Shown here one piece after another: positions 55,454-64,000 of a stretch of 64,000 nucleotides of DNA (position 1 is the first letter of the stretch; every line of letters begins with the position of its first letter). Position numbers and translations under genes: made by a program. The DNA is from Bacteroidota bacterium. Its GTDB lineage: Bacteria > Bacteroidota > Bacteroidia > AKYH767-A > JAHEYN01. The notes below the pieces were generated by a model. The model did no database searches and was not told where the DNA came from. It saw only the letters and a program-made list of their open reading frames with translations. Location: the NCBI GenBank assembly GCA_023251555.1, contig JAHEYN010000007.1, positions 59,533-123,532 on the forward strand. The letters are read 5' to 3'.

Positions 55454-56113
55454 ATGATGTTACGGCGTATTTTTAAAAAAACAGATGACTTTTTTTTCGG
55501 ATCCTTTCAGAATCAATATGCCCGTGAGCTTGAAAGGGAAGTGGAAGGGTGCAGTTCCCTGTTGGATGTAGGTTGCGGCGCTGATTCTCCCGTCAAATAT
55601 TTTTCCGGCCGCATTAAATATTCTGTTGGCATTGATGCTTTCCAGCCTTCCATTGACAGGAGCAGAGAAAAAAAAATACACTCGGAATATTTCTTAATGA
55701 ATGTGATGGAAATGGACAGGAAATTTCCTCTGGCTTCTTTTGATTGTGTTATTGCCTCTGACCTTATAGAGCATCTTGAAAAAAAAGACGGTTATAAGCT
55801 TATTGAAATGATGACACGGCTTGCAAAAAAGAAAGTTATCATATTTACGCCCAATGGATTCCTTGAGCAGCGGGAGTATGACGGGAACAGCTACCAGGTG
55901 CATCTTTCCGGATGGAGCATTGATGAAATGAAGGATCTCGGTTTCCGTGTCAGGGGAATTAATGGATGGAAAGTCCTGAGGGGAGAGTTTGCGGGAATTA
56001 AATGGTGGCCAAAAGTTTTCTGGGGACGTATTTCCCTGCTCACACAATTGCTTGTCACTAAAAATCCGCGGAGCGCTTTTGCAATCATGTGTGTAAAGGA
56101 CATGAATCAATAA
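55454..56113 (+). CDS. Class I SAM-dependent methyltransferase
   Basis: 219 residues. 'LLDVGCGADSPVKYF' (motif I), 'SVGIDAFQPSIDRS', and 'FDCVIASDLIEHLEK' mark a Rossmann-type methyltransferase. It is the only plus-strand gene in the glycan cluster and has its own promoter. I infer that it methylates a glycan residue or lipid intermediate, but the substrate is unknown. A second ATG directly follows the first. Confidence 0.88.
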   Translation: MMLRRIFKKTDDFFFGSFQNQYARELEREVEGCSSLLDVGCGADSPVKYFSGRIKYSVGIDAFQPSIDRSREKKIHSEYFLMNVMEMDRKFPLASFDCVIASDLIEHLEKKDGYKLIEMMTRLAKKKVIIFTPNGFLEQREYDGNSYQVHLSGWSIDEMKDLGFRVRGINGWKVLRGEFAGIKWWPKVFWGRISLLTQLLVTKNPRSAFAIMCVKDMNQ

Positions 56114-56217
56114 GCAAATCTCAAGAATACCTTATAGTTTTTTTGTCTCTGGCATCCATACGTTGCGTCCTCTATGGGCTTCGAAAAATGCCCGAATGCT
56201 ATATTCCCGAAAATAAA

Positions 56218-57453
56218 TCAATCCCCGTTTTTGAGATGTGCCCCAAGCACTTCCAGAAAGTTTTCTGCAATCAGATCTCTTTCAAAATTATTTTTTACAT
56301 AAACCCTCCCTTTTTTCCCCATTTCTTTCTGTTTCTCCGGATGATCTGAAAGGTACTTTATCTTTTCTGCAAGATCCTTATCATCTTCCGGGATAAAAGA
56401 AATACCTGCCCCGGCCTGGTCGATGAATAACTCCTTTGCCTCTCCTTCAACACCGAGCAAAATTGGTTTTTCCATTGCAAGTGTTTCAAAAATTTTGGAA
56501 GGAATGGCACCCAGGAACAAATTTAATTTTTTAAGAGGAACTATGGCGGCATCAACGGATGAAAGAACAGATGGCATTTTTTCTTTCGGAACGGAATTGA
56601 GAAAGAAAACATTTGCAAGCTGCATGTCGTTTTTCATTGAAATAAGTTTTTCTTTTTCCGGGCCTTCGCCGAGGATGATAAACCTGATACGGACATTTCC
56701 TTTTAATTTTTCAGCAGCCTTCAGGATGACCTCAAGCCCTTGTGCGTGCCCAACTATTCCGCCATATAGGAGAAGGAAGTCTGACGAAGAAAAGAGCTGT
56801 TCTTTACGCCATGAAATGTCCGGCATTTCCGGATTATAGAAATTAATGTCTGCCCCGTTGGGAAGCCAGTACACTTTTTTCTCCGGGAAACGGGAAGATA
56901 TGTTTTTAATGATGCCCTTTGTTTGCCCTGAAACCATAACAGCTTTTTTGTAAAGGAACTCTTCCAGGCCGGTTGCCAGTGAGATGAGAAATTTGTTTTT
57001 AATGATTCCCAGTCTTTCTGCGCTTTCAGGCCACAGGTCAGAAACATTGAACAGAAGTTTCCCCCCTTTTATTTTAGTGAGAAGGAAAGCTGAGATTCCG
57101 AGAAACAGGGGAGGGGATTCACAGAAAATGTAATCAAACCGGCCAAGCCTGAATACTCCTGTAAAAAAGTAAGAAAACGTGAATGAAAAATAATTTGCCA
57201 GGCGTAACAGTATACTTTTCCGGCGGCTGGCATAAATGTATGAACGGTGAATTTCAATGCCGTCTTTATTTTCGTAATGATACACTTTGCCTTTATAGCC
57301 TTTATACACTTCCATCTGCGGATAATTCGGCATTGCAGTGAGCACCGTTACTTTTACTCCTTTTCTCTGAAGCCGGACGGCCAGGTCATAAAGGCGGTTC
57401 TGGGGTGCTCCCGTCTCGGGCGGGAAATACTGCGTCAGAAAAAGTATTTTCAT
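56218..57453 (-). CDS. Glycosyltransferase family 4 (WbuB-like)
   Basis: 411 residues. N-terminal 'TQYFPPETGAPQNRLYDLAV' and the C-terminal donor-binding 'LYGGIVGHAQGLEVILKAAE' and 'FETLAMEKPILLGVEGEAKE' fit GT4 enzymes of the WbuB type, which often transfer N-acetyl-fucosamine-like sugars. It starts 2 bp before the preceding GT stop. Confidence 0.92.
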   Translation of the reverse strand: MKILFLTQYFPPETGAPQNRLYDLAVRLQRKGVKVTVLTAMPNYPQMEVYKGYKGKVYHYENKDGIEIHRSYIYASRRKSILLRLANYFSFTFSYFFTGVFRLGRFDYIFCESPPLFLGISAFLLTKIKGGKLLFNVSDLWPESAERLGIIKNKFLISLATGLEEFLYKKAVMVSGQTKGIIKNISSRFPEKKVYWLPNGADINFYNPEMPDISWRKEQLFSSSDFLLLYGGIVGHAQGLEVILKAAEKLKGNVRIRFIILGEGPEKEKLISMKNDMQLANVFFLNSVPKEKMPSVLSSVDAAIVPLKKLNLFLGAIPSKIFETLAMEKPILLGVEGEAKELFIDQAGAGISFIPEDDKDLAEKIKYLSDHPEKQKEMGKKGRVYVKNNFERDLIAENFLEVLGAHLKNGD

Positions 57454-57455
57454 GA

Positions 57456-58550
57456 TTATTTTTTGGCGGGGCTTTCCCCGTAATAATGAATGATATTTTC
57501 CGAAAGGATTTTCCAGTTGAACTCCTTTTGGATTTTTCTCCGGGCGTTTTCCCCAAGCCTCCGCCTGAGTTGTTCATCAAGCACCAGTTTCCGTATTGCA
57601 TCAGCAGTTTCTGAAACGCTGTGCGGGGATACGAGCAAGCCGTCTTCTCCTTCGCTTACGATTTCCGTCAGTCCGCCTGTCCTGCTTGCAACCACAGCTT
57701 TTGCACAGGACATTGCCTCGATTACTGATACACCAAAACTTTCCCGCTCTGAAATATTTACAAAGATGTCAATAAGGTTATGGTAGTAAGGAACATCCTT
57801 GTAACTGATTCTGCCTGTAAAGAGAACATCATTTTCAATTTTATTTTTTTTAACGAGTGACAGGAGTTCTTCTTTCCGGCTTCCATCACCGGCAATTAAG
57901 AGCTTGACAGGAAGATTTTCTTTTCTCAGCAGGCAAAAGGCCTCTATCAGAACATCAATACAATAAACCTTTTCGAGCGATTTTATTGTTCCGACTACAA
58001 GCGATCCCTCTTCAAAAATCTTCTTGCATACTATGGGTTTAAACTCTTCAGTATCTACCCCAAAGGGTACAACATCAACATTTTTTGAGGAGAATCTGTG
58101 TATGTGATTTACCAGCGTCCGGCTTGTTGCAAATATGCGGTCTGCCGAACTGAGGGTGGATGTCAGCACTTCCCGGCGGATGATTCCTTTCCCCGGGAAT
58201 TCCATTACGTCGCTCCCCCAGCATGATATAAAATAGGGATGGAAGCCTGTGAGGCGTCCCAGGAATCCATAGCTGCTGGCATAATGAGCATGGAGGATAT
58301 CCGGTCTGAATTCCCGGATAACCTTTTTGAGGCCGGGAAGCATTGCCAGGTATGAGAATTTACCAAATAAAGATTTTGAAAAAAGCCAGGGTTTCCCTGT
58401 AAACACCGAAATATTCTCATGACCCGTGTCCCAGTCTGCTTTTGCCGGCGAAAAACTGAACACACCGGTTTCTATCCCTTTTGATGCAAGGGAAGTCACC
58501 CATTTCCGGGTATGAGCCGAATTAATATCTGATAGAATGAGTATCCGCAT
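57456..58550 (-). CDS. Glycosyltransferase family 4
   Basis: 364 residues. 'HAHYASSYGFLGRLTG', 'VVGTIKSLEKVYCIDVLIEA', 'LLIAGDGSRKEELL' and 'ESFGVSVIEAMSCAKAVVAS' are typical GT-B/GT4 motifs (the last with the E-x7-E pattern). The start overlaps the second Wzy-like gene by 29 bp. Confidence 0.93.
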   Translation of the reverse strand: MRILILSDINSAHTRKWVTSLASKGIETGVFSFSPAKADWDTGHENISVFTGKPWLFSKSLFGKFSYLAMLPGLKKVIREFRPDILHAHYASSYGFLGRLTGFHPYFISCWGSDVMEFPGKGIIRREVLTSTLSSADRIFATSRTLVNHIHRFSSKNVDVVPFGVDTEEFKPIVCKKIFEEGSLVVGTIKSLEKVYCIDVLIEAFCLLRKENLPVKLLIAGDGSRKEELLSLVKKNKIENDVLFTGRISYKDVPYYHNLIDIFVNISERESFGVSVIEAMSCAKAVVASRTGGLTEIVSEGEDGLLVSPHSVSETADAIRKLVLDEQLRRRLGENARRKIQKEFNWKILSENIIHYYGESPAKK

Positions 58551-59892
58551 TCTCTCTTTTCCAAATTTGAATTATAGCTATACAAATACCCCAGAACAGA
58601 TACATGGGAAAAAAATAAATTACAGAACTGGGAGCCATGGCTGCAATTATGAATCCTCCTCCTGCCAGCAGGCATGCTGATGCATAGTAACGGAAGTTCT
58701 CTTTTTTACTTTTCCTGAAAACCAGGAACAGGCCCCATAATATTGAACAATACCATATCCCGTATGCAAGGGCATACAGTACGCCTCCCTCCACCAGTGT
58801 TTCAATCCAGAAATTATGCATGGATGTTATTTTGTATACGCCAACGCCTCCCTTCGCCTCCTGGGGTACTTTTGAGTTTCCTCCTCCCAGGCCAATACCA
58901 TAATTTTTCCGCAGCGCTTCAAGTCCGTTCCTGATTAGTTCTGCCCGTATATTACCGGAATTATCGGGTTCTTCTGTTTTTGCTTTCCCGAGTAGGGGGG
59001 GGAGACCCAATATTCTCCTGGAGAAAGACTGGATCTCATTGACTTTTGAAAACTCCCCGTTACGGAAGGTAAACCCGTTTGTCGAATAAGCTGCGACAGC
59101 TATCAGCACGGCAAGAATAGTGATGTAATTGGATTTGCTTGCGAAAAAAACGGAAGAAATTGTGATGACGGTAACCGCCAGATAATTGGCCCTTGCACTG
59201 GCTGCCACAATAATGGTGACTATGAGAAGGCTCCATAAAATGGAAATCCATATTTTTTTATGCAGCAGAAAAAAGGGAAAGACAAGGGATAAAAAAGTGC
59301 ACAGGTTATTGGAGTTCCAGTGGAATCCGGTAGGAACAGTTTTGATATATTCCCCGATTTCTTTGCTGGTCACAATATATTGCAGCTCATTCTTCCTGCC
59401 AAAAAACGACACTGTATCAGAGAGTTTTGAAACAGGCCACCGGAATATTCCTGTCATCTCAAGAACAGATACCGCCATCTCAACGGAAATCATAATAAAA
59501 AGAATCCGCAGAGTCAGTTTCAGCTGGTCTTCTTTATTGTTTTTTAAAATAAGAATGAATGAAAGTGACCACCCCGCCATTATATAGAAAAGATGTTTTA
59601 AAGCGTAAGTTTTGTTTGCAGCCCATATAATTTCCACGGCAAACCAGGCCAGGGTTCCGGCGAAAAATAAATAATGCAGCCGGGTTGGCTTATTCCTCCA
59701 TGTCTCACGGATAAGTGTTTGATTATTGAATAGTGCAGCGAGCGAAAGCACCCATACAGGGTGAAACAGGTAGAGGTATGAATAGCTTATTCCGGGTCCG
59801 GCAAGCGCAGATATAAGAAGGAGGGAATATAACCACCCTGCGCGATTTTTTTCGAAAAGTGAGAAAGTTTTGTCATTAACGGAAGCTCTCAT
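58522..59892 (-). CDS. O-antigen ligase/polymerase family membrane protein (second copy)
   Basis: 456 residues with about eleven membrane helices. The Wzy_C region has 'NYGIGLGGGNSKVPQEAKGG' and 'SMHNFWIETLVEGGVLYALA'. It is quite different in sequence from the copy at 54159. Coupled by overlaps to glycosyltransferase genes on both sides, it is the better candidate for the cluster's polymerase Wzy. Confidence 0.88.
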   Translation of the reverse strand: MRASVNDKTFSLFEKNRAGWLYSLLLISALAGPGISYSYLYLFHPVWVLSLAALFNNQTLIRETWRNKPTRLHYLFFAGTLAWFAVEIIWAANKTYALKHLFYIMAGWSLSFILILKNNKEDQLKLTLRILFIMISVEMAVSVLEMTGIFRWPVSKLSDTVSFFGRKNELQYIVTSKEIGEYIKTVPTGFHWNSNNLCTFLSLVFPFFLLHKKIWISILWSLLIVTIIVAASARANYLAVTVITISSVFFASKSNYITILAVLIAVAAYSTNGFTFRNGEFSKVNEIQSFSRRILGLPPLLGKAKTEEPDNSGNIRAELIRNGLEALRKNYGIGLGGGNSKVPQEAKGGVGVYKITSMHNFWIETLVEGGVLYALAYGIWYCSILWGLFLVFRKSKKENFRYYASACLLAGGGFIIAAMAPSSVIYFFPMYLFWGICIAIIQIWKRENADTHSIRY

Positions 59893-60821
59893 AAAATAGA
59901 CTCATCGGAGAACAGCTGATACCTGGCATATTTTTTCAGTGTATAAATATAGGCTTTTGCTTTGGCACGGTACATCCCTCCTGATACGGACAGGCAGGAG
60001 AAAATAATTATACGGGTTATAATATGCAGCAGGGAAAGAATGCTTGCAAGAATGTATTCGATCTTATTCCCATGTTTCCTGAAGAACTTTATTTTACTGA
60101 TAACCTGGTTGCTGATAGCTACACGGGGATTTTTCCGGGAGCTCTTCCCGCTGTGGTGAATGATTGCGGCTTCCGGAAAATATAAGGGCCCCAGGCCTTT
60201 CTTCCATGCCCTGTAGCAAAACTCGGTGTCATCCATCCAGAAAAGGTTTGTGTCAAGAAGCCCGATGATTCCCGGCAGTTCTTTCCTGAACATCAATGCC
60301 GCACCGGAGGCAGTACCTGCAGCAAATGATTTATCTGCATGTTTTTTTTTATAACTGCCGCACCTGAACAGGGTATGAAGAAACAGTGTTTCAAGAAATA
60401 CATAAAAGACAGAAGGCTGTTTCCACACTGATACCTGGATGCTTCCATCGCTGTTAAGAAGTTTTGGGGCAAGCATCCATGAATTGGGGTTATTATCAAG
60501 ATGGGAGACCATTTTTCTTATGGCGTCATCTGTAAGTTCTGTATCCGGATTCAGCAGGAATATATATTTCCCGTCTGATTTTTCAATTCCCTGATTGTTG
60601 CCTCCGGAGAATCCCGCATTGAAATGATTGGCTATGACTGTCGTATCAGGATATTCTTTTTTAACAGCCTCAACGCTCCCGTCATTTGAATTGTTGTCAA
60701 CTACGATGATCTGGTAATCCTTAATGTTGACACAATGCCGGTATATTGAAGCAAGGCAGGAAAGAAGAAAATCCTTTACATTATAATTAACGATAACAAT
60801 GCTGAGGCTATGCCTGCTCAT
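59889..60821 (-). CDS. Glycosyltransferase family 2 (rhamnosyltransferase-like)
   Basis: 310 residues. 'SIVIVNYNVKDFLLSCLASI', 'VVDNNSNDGSVEAVKKEYPD', 'NAGFSGGNNQGIEKSDGKYI' and the DXD-like 'LLNPDTEL' are GT2 (GT-A) motifs; 'WMDDTEFCYRAWKKG' is the acceptor-side signature of WbbL-type enzymes. Overlaps the flippase gene by 14 bp and the next gene by 4 bp. Confidence 0.93.
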   Translation of the reverse strand: MSRHSLSIVIVNYNVKDFLLSCLASIYRHCVNIKDYQIIVVDNNSNDGSVEAVKKEYPDTTVIANHFNAGFSGGNNQGIEKSDGKYIFLLNPDTELTDDAIRKMVSHLDNNPNSWMLAPKLLNSDGSIQVSVWKQPSVFYVFLETLFLHTLFRCGSYKKKHADKSFAAGTASGAALMFRKELPGIIGLLDTNLFWMDDTEFCYRAWKKGLGPLYFPEAAIIHHSGKSSRKNPRVAISNQVISKIKFFRKHGNKIEYILASILSLLHIITRIIIFSCLSVSGGMYRAKAKAYIYTLKKYARYQLFSDESIL

Positions 60822-62085
60822 GCTTTCGGGATATATTATATATCCATAGGATGATTAAAATATAGTATGCAGAAAGGCACAGGGACAAAGTGTAGAGTCC
60901 CGACCTGATGTTGTGAGCTACTGTCCCGGCATAAATCATTGCCGCAAGAAGGATGATATTGCCGAGAAAGGTAAAGACAAACATGCTTTTCTGTTTCTCA
61001 AGAATCATGGGAATGTTTGAAACAGGTATCCTGATAAAATCAAAAAAGAACCATGGGGCAAGGATTGAAACATAAACACCGGATTCTCTCCAGCCCTCTC
61101 CAAAAATAACGGAAAAAAGATAAGGGCCGGCGAAGATCAGAACGATAACAACAGGAAGGCCTATAAGAGTGGCCTTCAGGATAGTTTCTTTTACGAGATG
61201 CTGCAGGCTGGCCTGCTCCCTGTGCAACGAGGAGGCTTTTTGATAAAAAACCTGTGAGAAGGCTGCCCCTACAAGCGAAACCGGCGCCTGCAAAAGCCTC
61301 ATGGAAAAAGATAAATGACCCAGTTCTTCAGTACTGAAAAAATAACTGACCAGGTAGATCAGCCCGTTTATCTGCAACATACCCACCAGGGAATAGAGGA
61401 CGTTTACCGTCGGAAATATTTTATACCGTAAGGCAAGTTCTTTCATAAGGGTCTTGCTGAACTTCGGAAAGAAATTTTTCCATTCCCTTGCGAACTTCGA
61501 AAAAAGATAAAAGTTAAGCACAACCTGTCCTATGATATTTGCGGCAAAAAGCCCCCATGAGCTCATTTTGAAGATCCCGAATAAAAGACTGGTACTGTTG
61601 GTTCCCGCAGAGCTTATCATCGTTCCTGCCGCCAGGATACGGTAGTTTTTTTTCCTGTTAAACCAGTTGCTGAATGTTTGAAAGACTCCTGCAAGCACAA
61701 CAATTACCGGAAGAACATAAAGCCACATACCTGTCATGGGATGGGACTGGAAGTTTACATTTACTGCGTTTCTGAGAACCAGTACCACCAGGAATGTTAT
61801 TACGCCCACAGCAGCCGATACGATAAAGGCTAGAATAACGAGGTGAAAGGCCTCTTCATCTTTATGGGGAAGCATTACCGCCATTTCATACCGTGCTGTT
61901 GCGATAATTGAAATGGCCGACACAATAGAGATAAACAGCCCGAAGTCCCCGAAACTTTCCGGGGAATACATTCTTGAAAGCAGTGGCGTAACAAGTAAAG
62001 GGATAAGCTGTGCGACAGCACTTCCCGTTATGAGGGTAGCGACGTTCCTTGTAAATTCGGAAGAGGTGGTTTTTCCGGGAATCAT
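60808..62085 (-). CDS. Polysaccharide flippase (Wzx-like)
   Basis: 425 residues with about twelve membrane helices, MOP superfamily ('LITGSAVAQLIPLLVTPLLS', 'YSPESFGDFGLFISIVSAIS'). It flips undecaprenyl-linked repeat units to the periplasm. It is the first gene of the upstream half of the cluster; rny ends 27 bp before its start. Confidence 0.9.
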   Translation of the reverse strand: MIPGKTTSSEFTRNVATLITGSAVAQLIPLLVTPLLSRMYSPESFGDFGLFISIVSAISIIATARYEMAVMLPHKDEEAFHLVILAFIVSAAVGVITFLVVLVLRNAVNVNFQSHPMTGMWLYVLPVIVVLAGVFQTFSNWFNRKKNYRILAAGTMISSAGTNSTSLLFGIFKMSSWGLFAANIIGQVVLNFYLFSKFAREWKNFFPKFSKTLMKELALRYKIFPTVNVLYSLVGMLQINGLIYLVSYFFSTEELGHLSFSMRLLQAPVSLVGAAFSQVFYQKASSLHREQASLQHLVKETILKATLIGLPVVIVLIFAGPYLFSVIFGEGWRESGVYVSILAPWFFFDFIRIPVSNIPMILEKQKSMFVFTFLGNIILLAAMIYAGTVAHNIRSGLYTLSLCLSAYYILIILWIYNISRKHEQA

Positions 62086-62112
62086 CTTTAGCCTGTGAAA
62101 GAAAACAGAATC

Positions 62113-63684
62113 CTACTTCGCAATACTTACAGATCTTGTTTCCCTGATAACGGTAACCTTCACCTGGCCCGGGTAGGTCATCTCGTTCTGTATCTTCTGG
62201 GAGAGGTCGTAGGCAAGCACTTCCGACTGCTGGTCTGATATTTTGTCGCTGGCCACAATCACGCGGAGCTCCCTTCCTGCCTGTATTGCAAAGGATTTCT
62301 CCACGCCGGGGTAGGAGAGTGCCATGGCTTCGAGGTCCTTGAGCCGCTTGATATACTGTTCTACTACTTCCCTGCGTGCTCCCGGGCGGGATCCCGATAT
62401 GGCATCGCACACCTGCACAATGGGCGAGATGAGACTTGTCATTTCTATTTCTTCATGGTGTGCGCCTATGGCGTTGCATACCTCCGGGTTCTCTTTGTAT
62501 TTCTCAGCCAGCTTCATCCCGAGGATGGCATGCGGCAATTCAGGTTCGTCATCGGGAACTTTACCGATATCGTGCAGGAGCCCTGCGCGTTTGGCAAGCT
62601 TTGCGTTTAAGCCCAGCTCTGTGGCCATGACAGAGCACAGGTTGGCCGTTTCCCTTGAATGCTGGAGAAGGTTTTGCCCGTATGAAGAGCGGTATTTCAT
62701 TCTTCCCACCATACGTATCAGTTCGGGGGCGAGCCCGTGTATGCCCATGTCAATGGCTGTTCTTTTTCCTGTTTCCGCGATTTCTTCTTCGAGCTGCCTT
62801 TTCACCTTCGCTACTACTTCTTCGATGCGGGCGGGATGGATGCGGCCGTCGGTAACAAGCTGGTGGAGTGCGAGGCGGGCTATCTCCCTTCTGACCGGGT
62901 CAAAGCCTGAAAGGATGATAGCTTCCGGTGTGTCATCCACGATGATCTCAATGCCTGTGGCAGCTTCAAGTGCCCGTATGTTTCTTCCTTCCCTCCCGAT
63001 GATCCGTCCTTTCACATCATCGTTCTCGATGTTAAAGGTGGTAACGGAATTTTCCACCGCATATTCGGTAGCCACCCGCTGTATGGTTTGTATTACTATG
63101 CGCTTGGCTTCTTTGTTGGCGGTGAGTTTTGCCTCATCGGCAACTTCTTTGACATAAGCCATGGCTTCTGTTTTTGCCTCTGCTTTCAGGGCTTCCATCA
63201 TCTGGGCTTTGGCAGCTTCGGCCGAGAGGCCTGCAATCTTCTCAAGCTGTTCAACCTGGCGGAGATGATTTTTTTGCACCTCTTCATTTTTCTTGTCAAG
63301 GACTTCAAGCTGCCGGTTAAGGTTTTCACGTATGCTATCCAGCTCGCGTTCTTTCCGCTGCACCTGTTCCATCTTCTGGGAGAGAGCCTGTTCCTTTTGC
63401 CTGATACGGTTGTCCGCAGCCACAACGGCCTTGTCTTTTTCGTAGATATATTTTTCGTGTTCGGCTTTCAGCTGGTGAAATTTCTCTTTTGCCTCCATGA
63501 GTTTGTCCTTCTTCATGCTTTCGCCACGTGCTTCAGCCTCTTTGAGGATATGTGCCGCTTTGTCCGCAGCCTCTTTTTCCTTGTCTTTGAAAGACCTCCG
63601 GTAGATGAGGCTTCCTGTGATAAAGCCTGCTGCAAGTGCCCCTGCCGCCGCGGCTGATATGATGATTATTGTTTGTGTATCCAT
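62113..63684 (-). CDS. rny: Ribonuclease Y
   Basis: 523 residues. An N-terminal membrane anchor ('[20 protein letters not shown]'), a long coiled coil to about residue 200, a KH domain ('[19 protein letters not shown]') and an HD domain with '[19 protein letters not shown]' near residue 370. It is an endoribonuclease that starts mRNA turnover at the membrane. It precedes the glycan cluster on the same strand but is a housekeeping gene. Confidence 0.96.
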   Translation of the reverse strand: MDTQTIIIISAAAAGALAAGFITGSLIYRRSFKDKEKEAADKAAHILKEAEARGESMKKDKLMEAKEKFHQLKAEHEKYIYEKDKAVVAADNRIRQKEQALSQKMEQVQRKERELDSIRENLNRQLEVLDKKNEEVQKNHLRQVEQLEKIAGLSAEAAKAQMMEALKAEAKTEAMAYVKEVADEAKLTANKEAKRIVIQTIQRVATEYAVENSVTTFNIENDDVKGRIIGREGRNIRALEAATGIEIIVDDTPEAIILSGFDPVRREIARLALHQLVTDGRIHPARIEEVVAKVKRQLEEEIAETGKRTAIDMGIHGLAPELIRMVGRMKYRSSYGQNLLQHSRETANLCSVMATELGLNAKLAKRAGLLHDIGKVPDDEPELPHAILGMKLAEKYKENPEVCNAIGAHHEEIEMTSLISPIVQVCDAISGSRPGARREVVEQYIKRLKDLEAMALSYPGVEKSFAIQAGRELRVIVASDKISDQQSEVLAYDLSQKIQNEMTYPGQVKVTVIRETRSVSIAK

Positions 63685-64000
63685 AATGTTAAAGTGTTTT
63701 TAAAGTGATAAACGGATTGATTGTTTTTTGTCAGGGCAAAATAAAACCCGCATAAATCCTGCCATATTATTAAACCCCTGATTAACATGGGTGGAGCTGC
63801 CAGGCTTTTCATACTTCCGCTGTGAACTCCGTATGAACGGAAGCCCCGAAGGGTGCGGCCTGTATTACAAGCTTATGAGCGTTGGCTCCAATTGTAATAG
63901 TGTTGAGTTTAAAATAGTGAGCAAAACCTATGCGGGTATGCTTTTCTGCACCGCCCTTCACGGGGGCGGCTGATTATGCAAAGAACGTTCTAACTTTTTA
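63685..64000. other. Unexplained intergenic region at the right edge
   Basis: 316 bp upstream of rny. It has several small dyads (CCGCCC/GGGCGG at 63951-63969; a GCCCCGAAGGGTGCGGC patch near 63845), which suggests a structured RNA or terminator of a gene beyond the window. A 60-codon frame at 63791 does not look like a protein. I recognise no tRNA, tmRNA or RNase P signature. Confidence 0.4.

Noticed and set aside
62324..63657. Long plus-strand frames opposite rny
   Set aside because: They are antisense shadows of a strongly conserved gene and show no domain features.

Overview
The window looks like a chromosomal segment of a free-living Bacteroidota bacterium (Bacteroidia or Sphingobacteriia-like). 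Evidence: at least six proteins carry type IX secretion (T9SS) sorting domains; there is a PorP/SprF-like protein, a PorD (DUF4835) protein and a TonB receptor with a carboxypeptidase-regulatory N-domain; Bacteroidota-type -7 boxes (TAnnTTTG) sit close upstream of many genes; and Shine-Dalgarno sequences are mostly weak. I see no rRNA, tRNA, CRISPR array or prophage.

Layout. 1-7.4 kb: three consecutive secreted T9SS type A cargo proteins (repeat and beta-propeller proteins; the first is cut by the window edge). 7.5-16.8 kb: glyceraldehyde-3-phosphate dehydrogenase, a two-gene unit of a CotH-kinase type B cargo protein and its PorP/SprF-like partner, HMG-CoA lyase, a secreted protein built on a 93-bp tandem repeat, a rhomboid protease and a GmhB-like phosphatase. 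16.8-21.3 kb: an unknown conserved protein and another large T9SS cargo protein behind a very AT-rich promoter region. 21.3-23.0 kb: a degraded accessory island. It holds a frameshifted gene remnant, a compact 454-bp element with about 30-bp terminal inverted repeats that encodes only a DUF559 nuclease, a frameshifted FRG-domain pseudogene and a REP-like repeat. 23.0-34.4 kb: TonB receptor, cation efflux transporter, recF and a DciA-like gene, ndk, an NrnA-type phosphoesterase, two FKBP isomerases, an RsmI-like methyltransferase, a low-molecular-weight phosphatase, dnaA and a thioesterase. 34.4-52.3 kb: an M36-like secreted protease, ribD, prmC, ligA, dapA, a histone H1-like small gene, an alpha-oxoamine synthase, then bamD-rpoZ-coaBC-porD-recN, and finally ftsK-lolA-DUF1003 on the other strand. 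52.3-62.1 kb: a surface-glycan cluster with a sugar transferase, a DegT aminotransferase, two Wzy/WaaL-type membrane proteins, three glycosyltransferases, a flippase and a divergent methyltransferase. rny follows at 62.1-63.7 kb, and the last 0.3 kb is unexplained.

How the genes fit together. Housekeeping genes for replication and repair (dnaA, recF, ligA, recN, ftsK), cofactor synthesis (ribD, coaBC) and envelope biogenesis (bamD, lolA-like) are interleaved with T9SS cargo and surface-polysaccharide genes. The most unusual item is the DUF559 nuclease element at 21.8-22.3 kb. Its gene fills the whole space between palindromic terminal repeats and takes its last codons from one repeat, which suggests a minimal mobile element analogous in logic to REP-associated transposase elements.
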